A stretch of DNA of 11,230 nt from the NCBI GenBank assembly GCA_031257655.1, contig JAIROF010000138.1, positions 1-11,230 on the forward strand, written 5' to 3'. The notes beneath the pieces were generated by a model. That model made no database searches, was not told where the DNA came from, and worked only from the letters and a program-made list of their open reading frames with translations. The translations under genes and the position numbers were made by a program. This DNA is from Prevotellaceae bacterium. GTDB taxonomy: Bacteria > Bacteroidota > Bacteroidia > Bacteroidales > UBA932. How positions within the stretch are numbered: the stretch's first letter is position 1; each line of letters opens with the position of its first letter. Positions 7,659-11,230 of this stretch are shown piece by piece.

Positions 7659-9281
7659 ATGAAGAAAGCAATTTATTTTATCGCGGCGCTGCTTTTTGCG
7701 GCGCTCTACGCCTGCAACGACCAGTATGACAACATCGGCAAGTATGCCACCGAAGAGACAGTGTACGTCGGCAAATTTTCGGACGATCCGTACGTTACCA
7801 TCGGCTACAAGCGGGTAGAAATCGAGCTCATGGGCGATTCCATTGGGCGAGCATTGAGCGACGATATATACCTGGGAAAAGCGAAAAGAACCGTTGTGGA
7901 GTATGAAGAAGCAGACGGCCCCCGTAAGCGGGTGTTCGATTCGGTATGCTCCTGGGTCAATATTACCGGGCTGGCAACCCCCAAAACGTACATCTTTTCG
8001 ATATACGCCGAAGACCGCTACGGCAACCGCTCTATCCCCGTAGAGGCGCTGGGTAAGCCCTATACCGACGCCGAATTTGAGGGAATATACTTCCCGCAGC
8101 CCCGCATCATTCAAGCCCCTACCACCGTAGAGTTTGTTTGGAACAGGATTTCGCTGGAGGAAGACCCCATGTTCAAGTTCGTGGAGCTCATCTACTCCTA
8201 CACCGACGCCAGCAACAGGATGGTGAGCGGTAAGCTCAACATGAGCGCAGCCGGCAACGACCGCAGCTTTAGCGTCAAAAACCTCAAGTTTGCAGACAGC
8301 ACCTCCGTGGTGGTCAACTGCAGGATTATTCCCAGGTGGGAATCCGCGCTCATACTCGATACCCTCCCTTTGGTGATGGCGTTTGCTACCAAAACGTCGA
8401 CGGCAGCGGAGTACGTGGCCGCAAGAGCCTTGCGCCCCATTACCTCGGCGCTGATAGATCCCAGCCAGCCGAACAACGCTACGATTGTGCTGGGCAGCAA
8501 AACCGACCACTTAGTCAGCACGGATATCCGCTATAAAAAATCCGACGGCAGCTGGGTGGAGGTGACGAATATTGGGAATGACACGTATGACGTGCCGTGC
8601 TCCGATATTAAGCACGGGGAGAAGTTCCAGATACGCTGCGCGTACCAACCGCCGGAGGTAACAGGCATTGGCCCGTTCAGCACCGAGTGGACGGACGGCG
8701 ACGTTTTCATCATAAAGCACAACATGGCCGACTGGGTGGTTGCGCCGAGATATGGCAGCAAAGGGGGCTGGGATGATGGCCGGGGCGGCCAAGACCGCTG
8801 GACGGGCGGGCACCCGATGCTGATTCTGGATGACGACCCGGCAAGCGGCTGGCATTCCCTTGAGCAGGCTCCTACCTTCCCGCAGGTGCTGGTGATTGAC
8901 ATGAAAGAGGAGAAACGGATTCTAAAAGTGCTCGCTCAGGGCAGCTACTGGAAGACCGTGCAGCTCTACTTGACCAACGACCTGTCGATAAACGGATATC
9001 AAACGCATGAAGTAGACTGGTATGAAGGCGATAGGGAAACCCTCTATAACGCCTGGACAAGCCGGTGGACGGGCAAGATACCCGCCGGCGCGCCGGCATC
9101 CTGGGGCGCTCCTGTAGCGCAGAGAACCATGGAGGCTAACGAAGGCTCTTTCGATATCACCCTGACGCCAATCCGGACGGGGCGATTCCTCATCCTGCGC
9201 TTCCCCGACAACTCAATATGGAGAGCAGACTGGCAGGCAACTTATATCATCGTTCACGGCGTGCAAGCTTACAGCGATTAG
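7659..9281 (+). CDS. DUF4998 lipoprotein with discoidin-like C-terminal domain
   Basis: This 540-residue predicted surface lipoprotein has lipobox LYAC with Cys19. The segment DQYDNIGKYATEETVYVGK after the Cys, and the β-rich region to about residue 240 ending in EDRYGNRS-type Fn3 strands, match the DUF4998 family as I remember it. A second β-rich stretch covers about 245-355. The last ~175 residues resemble an F5/8-type-C domain: LDDDPASGWHSLEQAPTFPQ at about 390-409, then VLVIDMKEE, a Trp-rich middle, and a closing RFLILRFPDNS. Such domains bind carbohydrate or protein; here binding is inferred. No catalytic signature is visible. The gene starts 27 bases after the previous stop and is the last of the tight operon. 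A palindrome follows the stop by one base. It looks like a second binding subunit complementary to the DUF5000 protein. Confidence 0.85.
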   Translation: MKKAIYFIAALLFAALYACNDQYDNIGKYATEETVYVGKFSDDPYVTIGYKRVEIELMGDSIGRALSDDIYLGKAKRTVVEYEEADGPRKRVFDSVCSWVNITGLATPKTYIFSIYAEDRYGNRSIPVEALGKPYTDAEFEGIYFPQPRIIQAPTTVEFVWNRISLEEDPMFKFVELIYSYTDASNRMVSGKLNMSAAGNDRSFSVKNLKFADSTSVVVNCRIIPRWESALILDTLPLVMAFATKTSTAAEYVAARALRPITSALIDPSQPNNATIVLGSKTDHLVSTDIRYKKSDGSWVEVTNIGNDTYDVPCSDIKHGEKFQIRCAYQPPEVTGIGPFSTEWTDGDVFIIKHNMADWVVAPRYGSKGGWDDGRGGQDRWTGGHPMLILDDDPASGWHSLEQAPTFPQVLVIDMKEEKRILKVLAQGSYWKTVQLYLTNDLSINGYQTHEVDWYEGDRETLYNAWTSRWTGKIPAGAPASWGAPVAQRTMEANEGSFDITLTPIRTGRFLILRFPDNSIWRADWQATYIIVHGVQAYSD

Positions 9282-9282
9282 T

Positions 9283-9306
9283 AGGGGCAAGGCATGCCTT
9301 GCCCCT
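9283..9306. terminator. 24-bp perfect palindrome after the operon, REP-like
   Basis: The half-site AGGGGCAAGGCA is followed at once by its exact reverse complement, beginning one base after the DUF4998 stop codon. As RNA it forms a 10-bp stem with loop CATG. No T-run follows directly, the nearest being T8 at 9345-9352, so it may stabilise the 3' end of the mRNA rather than act as a simple intrinsic terminator. Similar GGGGC...GCATGC...GCCCC palindromes are, from memory, dispersed repeats in several bacterial genomes. It separates the four-gene operon from the next gene. Confidence 0.6.
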
Positions 9307-9388
9307 GTCGGCAAACAAATTTATGTGTTAATCACGATTTAGTATTTTTTTTATACCATGAAAAGCTATTTTATAAACATGCTGACGC

Positions 9389-9455
9389 CGCTGCGGGGCA
9401 GCGTTGACATTCGATCGCCACCGGCGACCATTCCTTCTGCCATGCAGCGGAAGGA
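9389..9455 (+). promoter_or_regulatory. Three consecutive hairpins in the leader of the repeat lipoprotein
   Basis: Three stems follow one another: CGCTGC/GCAGCG with loop GGG (9389-9403), TCGCC/GGCGA with loop ACC (9415-9427), and TCCTTCTGC/GCGGAAGGA with a six-base loop (9432-9455). The one imperfect pair in the third stem is a U-G in the + strand RNA, consistent with a rightward transcript. An A/T-rich stretch follows up to the start codon at 9528. The block fits a structured 5' leader. No known riboswitch is recognised and no promoter was found. A 37-codon ORF (9358-9471) covers the same bases but is probably not coding. Confidence 0.35.
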
Positions 9456-9527
9456 TACAGCGATTGATTAAAAATAAGTTAAAAATAAATAAAATGAGTC
9501 TTGATTACTATTTAAAAATTAAGTGTT

Positions 9528-11230
9528 ATGAGAAATTATAGAAATTACTTTAGAAGCATCATGGTAGCGCTGTTGGGCAGCGCGGTATTCTTTGCCTCGT
9601 GCAAAGATGATGATGTTGAGACCAAGAGCGCCGAGTGCAGCATCGTATCGTTTAAGGTAAACAATGCAGAATGGACGATTGACGGTACCAGCATTACGCA
9701 CACCTTCTCCTCGGACTTTCTTGAAACGAACCTGACGCCAACCATTGAGGTTTCGGAGGGCGCAACGGTAAACCCGGCGTCGGGCGTAGCGCAAAACTTC
9801 TTTGCGGAGTCGGGCGTCAAGTACACGGTTACGGCAGAGGACGGTAAAACGACGAAAACCTACACCGTAAAAGCCACCATAACGCCATCCACGGCCTGCG
9901 AGGTGCTGGAGTTCAAAACCATCTCCGGCCGCGACACCGTAAAGTGGGTAGTGAGCGGCAATACCATCACCGGCGTTTACCCGGCGGGAACGGATACGTC
10001 TGCGAGCCTCACGCCAACCATCGAGATATCGCTGGGCGCAACGGTAAACCCGGCCTCGGGAGTAGCGCAGAAGTTCTTTACGGAGCAGGGCGTAACCTAC
10101 ACCGTTACCGCAGGTGACGGCGTAACAGCAAAAACCTACGTGGCCAAAGCTACGGTTGCCCTGTCCACCGATTGCTATATCCTGGAGTTCAAGATTGGCA
10201 GCGGCGCTGCGTGGGCAATCACCGGCGATTCGCTCATTACCTTTGAGTATCCGGCGGGAACTGCTACAGAGAACCTCACGCCAGCCATTCTGATATCGCC
10301 GGACGCAGCGATAACCCCAGCAGCGGGCGTAGCGCAGAATTTCTTTGCAGAGAACGGCGTAGCCTACACGGTTACCGCACGAGACGGCGTAACAACGCGC
10401 ACTTACGTGGTGAAGGCTACCGTAGCCTTATACACGGGTAGCGATATCCTCTCGTTCGTTGCCGGCGATTCAACCTGGACGATCAATGCCGACAACAACA
10501 CCATTACGGTCGTCTATCCAACGGGAACAGACCTGACCGCGCTCACGCCGACCATCACCCTGTCGCCGGGCGCAACGGTAAGCCCCGAATCGGGCGTAGC
10601 GCAGGATTTCTCTGTAGAGGGCGGCGTAAAGTACACGGTTACGGCGCAAGACGGAACGGTGAAAGAGTACACCGCGACCGCAACAACAACAGCAGCGCTA
10701 TCTTCGGCATGCGACGTCACCTCGTTCAGCGTTGGCGATAAAACGTGGACAATTGATGGTACGAACATTACCGTTGAGTATCCGGCGGGAGCAGACCTGA
10801 CCGCGCTCACGCCGACCATCACCCTGTCGCCGGGCGCAACGGTAAGCCCCGAATCGGGCGTAGCGCAGGATTTCTCTGCGGCGGATGGCGTAGCCTACAC
10901 GGTTACGGCAGAAGACGGCACAACAACGAAAATCTACACCGCGAAGGCGACTGTTGCGGCGGGTCCATCCTCAGCATGCGACATACTGAGCTTCGTTGTG
11001 GACAACGAGGAGTGGGGTATTTTTGAGGATCAGATTTACAAGCCATACCCGGCAGGGACAGAACCATTCTCGAGTACGCCAACCATCGTGCTGTCGGAAG
11101 GCGCAACGGTAAGCCCCGAATCGAGCGTAGCGCAGAATTTCTTTGCAGAGGACGGCGTACAGTACACGGTTACGGCAGCAGACGGCACAACGCAGAAAAC
11201 CTACACCGTGAAAGCGACTATTGCAGCGCC
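9528..11230 (+). CDS. DUF5018-like repeat lipoprotein (3' end outside window)
   Basis: The reading frame is open from the ATG at 9528 to the window end: 567 codons with no stop. A lipoprotein signal ends in FASC, Cys25, followed by KDDD, where acidic residues after the Cys suggest surface export. From residue 37 onward it consists of about 90-residue repeats resembling DUF5018: (C/S)-x-(I/V)-x-x-F, a Trp twelve to sixteen residues later, YPAGTD, LTPTI, GATVxPxSGVAQxF, YTVTAxDG, YTVKAT. These are predicted Ig-like β-sandwiches. Five repeats are complete and the sixth is cut by the window edge. It lies 246 bases after the operon, beyond a palindrome, so it may have its own transcript. It probably acts as a surface stalk or ligand-binding protein; any C-terminal functional domain is unseen. 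Confidence 0.85.
   Translation, partial: MRNYRNYFRSIMVALLGSAVFFASCKDDDVETKSAECSIVSFKVNNAEWTIDGTSITHTFSSDFLETNLTPTIEVSEGATVNPASGVAQNFFAESGVKYTVTAEDGKTTKTYTVKATITPSTACEVLEFKTISGRDTVKWVVSGNTITGVYPAGTDTSASLTPTIEISLGATVNPASGVAQKFFTEQGVTYTVTAGDGVTAKTYVAKATVALSTDCYILEFKIGSGAAWAITGDSLITFEYPAGTATENLTPAILISPDAAITPAAGVAQNFFAENGVAYTVTARDGVTTRTYVVKATVALYTGSDILSFVAGDSTWTINADNNTITVVYPTGTDLTALTPTITLSPGATVSPESGVAQDFSVEGGVKYTVTAQDGTVKEYTATATTTAALSSACDVTSFSVGDKTWTIDGTNITVEYPAGADLTALTPTITLSPGATVSPESGVAQDFSAADGVAYTVTAEDGTTTKIYTAKATVAAGPSSACDILSFVVDNEEWGIFEDQIYKPYPAGTEPFSSTPTIVLSEGATVSPESSVAQNFFAEDGVQYTVTAADGTTQKTYTVKATIAA
10528..10614 (+). repeat. 87-bp perfect direct repeat, copy 1
   Basis: Bases 10528-10614 are identical to 10792-10878, a spacing of 264 bases or exactly 88 codons. 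They encode the DLTALTPTITLSPGATVSPE core and following residues of repeats four and five. Recombination between the copies would remove or add one domain in frame. Confidence 0.9.
10792..10878 (+). repeat. 87-bp perfect direct repeat, copy 2
   Basis: This is the second copy of the sequence at 10528-10614, identical over all 87 bases including third codon positions. The flanking codons differ, so the identity has sharp borders, as expected for gene conversion or a recent duplication. Confidence 0.9.

Larger units (their letters stand above)
9636..11230 (+). repeat. Six coding tandem repeats of ~87-92 codons
   Basis: Repeat units begin at 9636, 9897, 10173, 10440, 10710 and 10977, giving lengths of 87, 92, 89, 90 and 89 codons and a last partial unit. 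The best conserved part is LTPTIxxSxGATVxPxSGVAQxF followed by YTVTAxDG. The last three units share more DNA identity with one another than with the first three, which suggests recent amplification at the 3' side. The unit starting at 10440 has Ser where the others have Cys. Confidence 0.9.

Noticed and set aside
9358..9471. 37-codon ORF beginning MKSYFINMLTPLRG
   Set aside because: It is covered by three consecutive hairpins, has no hydrophobic or lipobox continuation, and no downstream partner; a structured leader explains the sequence better.

Overview
The window reads as chromosomal DNA of a Bacteroidota member, most likely a Bacteroidales. A TonB-dependent SusC-type transporter is followed directly by a SusD-type lipoprotein. 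The next genes carry domain types typical of that phylum: DUF4959/DUF5126/DUF5000, DUF4998 and DUF5018. Translation starts are preceded by A-rich stretches rather than clear Shine-Dalgarno sequences. One good match to the Bacteroides promoter (TTTG, then TAnnTTTG) is present. The genus cannot be read from the sequence.

Layout. Bases 1-1168 hold no convincing protein gene. They contain GC-rich minisatellites (1-147), C/A homopolymer blocks (153-185), a candidate small transcription unit (promoter 320-352, intrinsic terminator 616-650) that encloses an uninterrupted (CA)26 microsatellite bracketed by hairpins, a block of very GC-rich hairpins (836-1008), and an 11-bp-period repeat (1024-1054) upstream of the first gene. 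Bases 1169-9281 form a tight four-gene operon on the + strand with gaps of 20-35 bp: SusC-like transporter, SusD-like lipoprotein, DUF4959-DUF5126-DUF5000 lipoprotein, and DUF4998 lipoprotein with a discoidin-like C-terminus. A perfect 24-bp palindrome follows the last stop. After a 246-bp gap with three consecutive hairpins, a fifth lipoprotein gene starts at 9528 and runs off the window. It is built from at least six DUF5018-like Ig-type repeats of about 90 residues.

How the genes fit together. The SusC barrel and SusD lid should form an outer-membrane uptake complex powered by TonB. The three further predicted lipoproteins, with Fn3-like, F5/8-type-C-like and Ig-like repeat architecture, look like surface ligand-binding or display proteins of the same polysaccharide-utilisation-type locus. 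No glycoside hydrolase, lyase, sulfatase, protease or regulator lies inside the window, so the substrate cannot be named.

The least ordinary parts are the CA-repeat transcription unit, including a poly-A tract inside its promoter spacer, and the repeat lipoprotein. That protein has a single cysteine at the head of nearly every repeat and a perfect 87-bp internal duplication.
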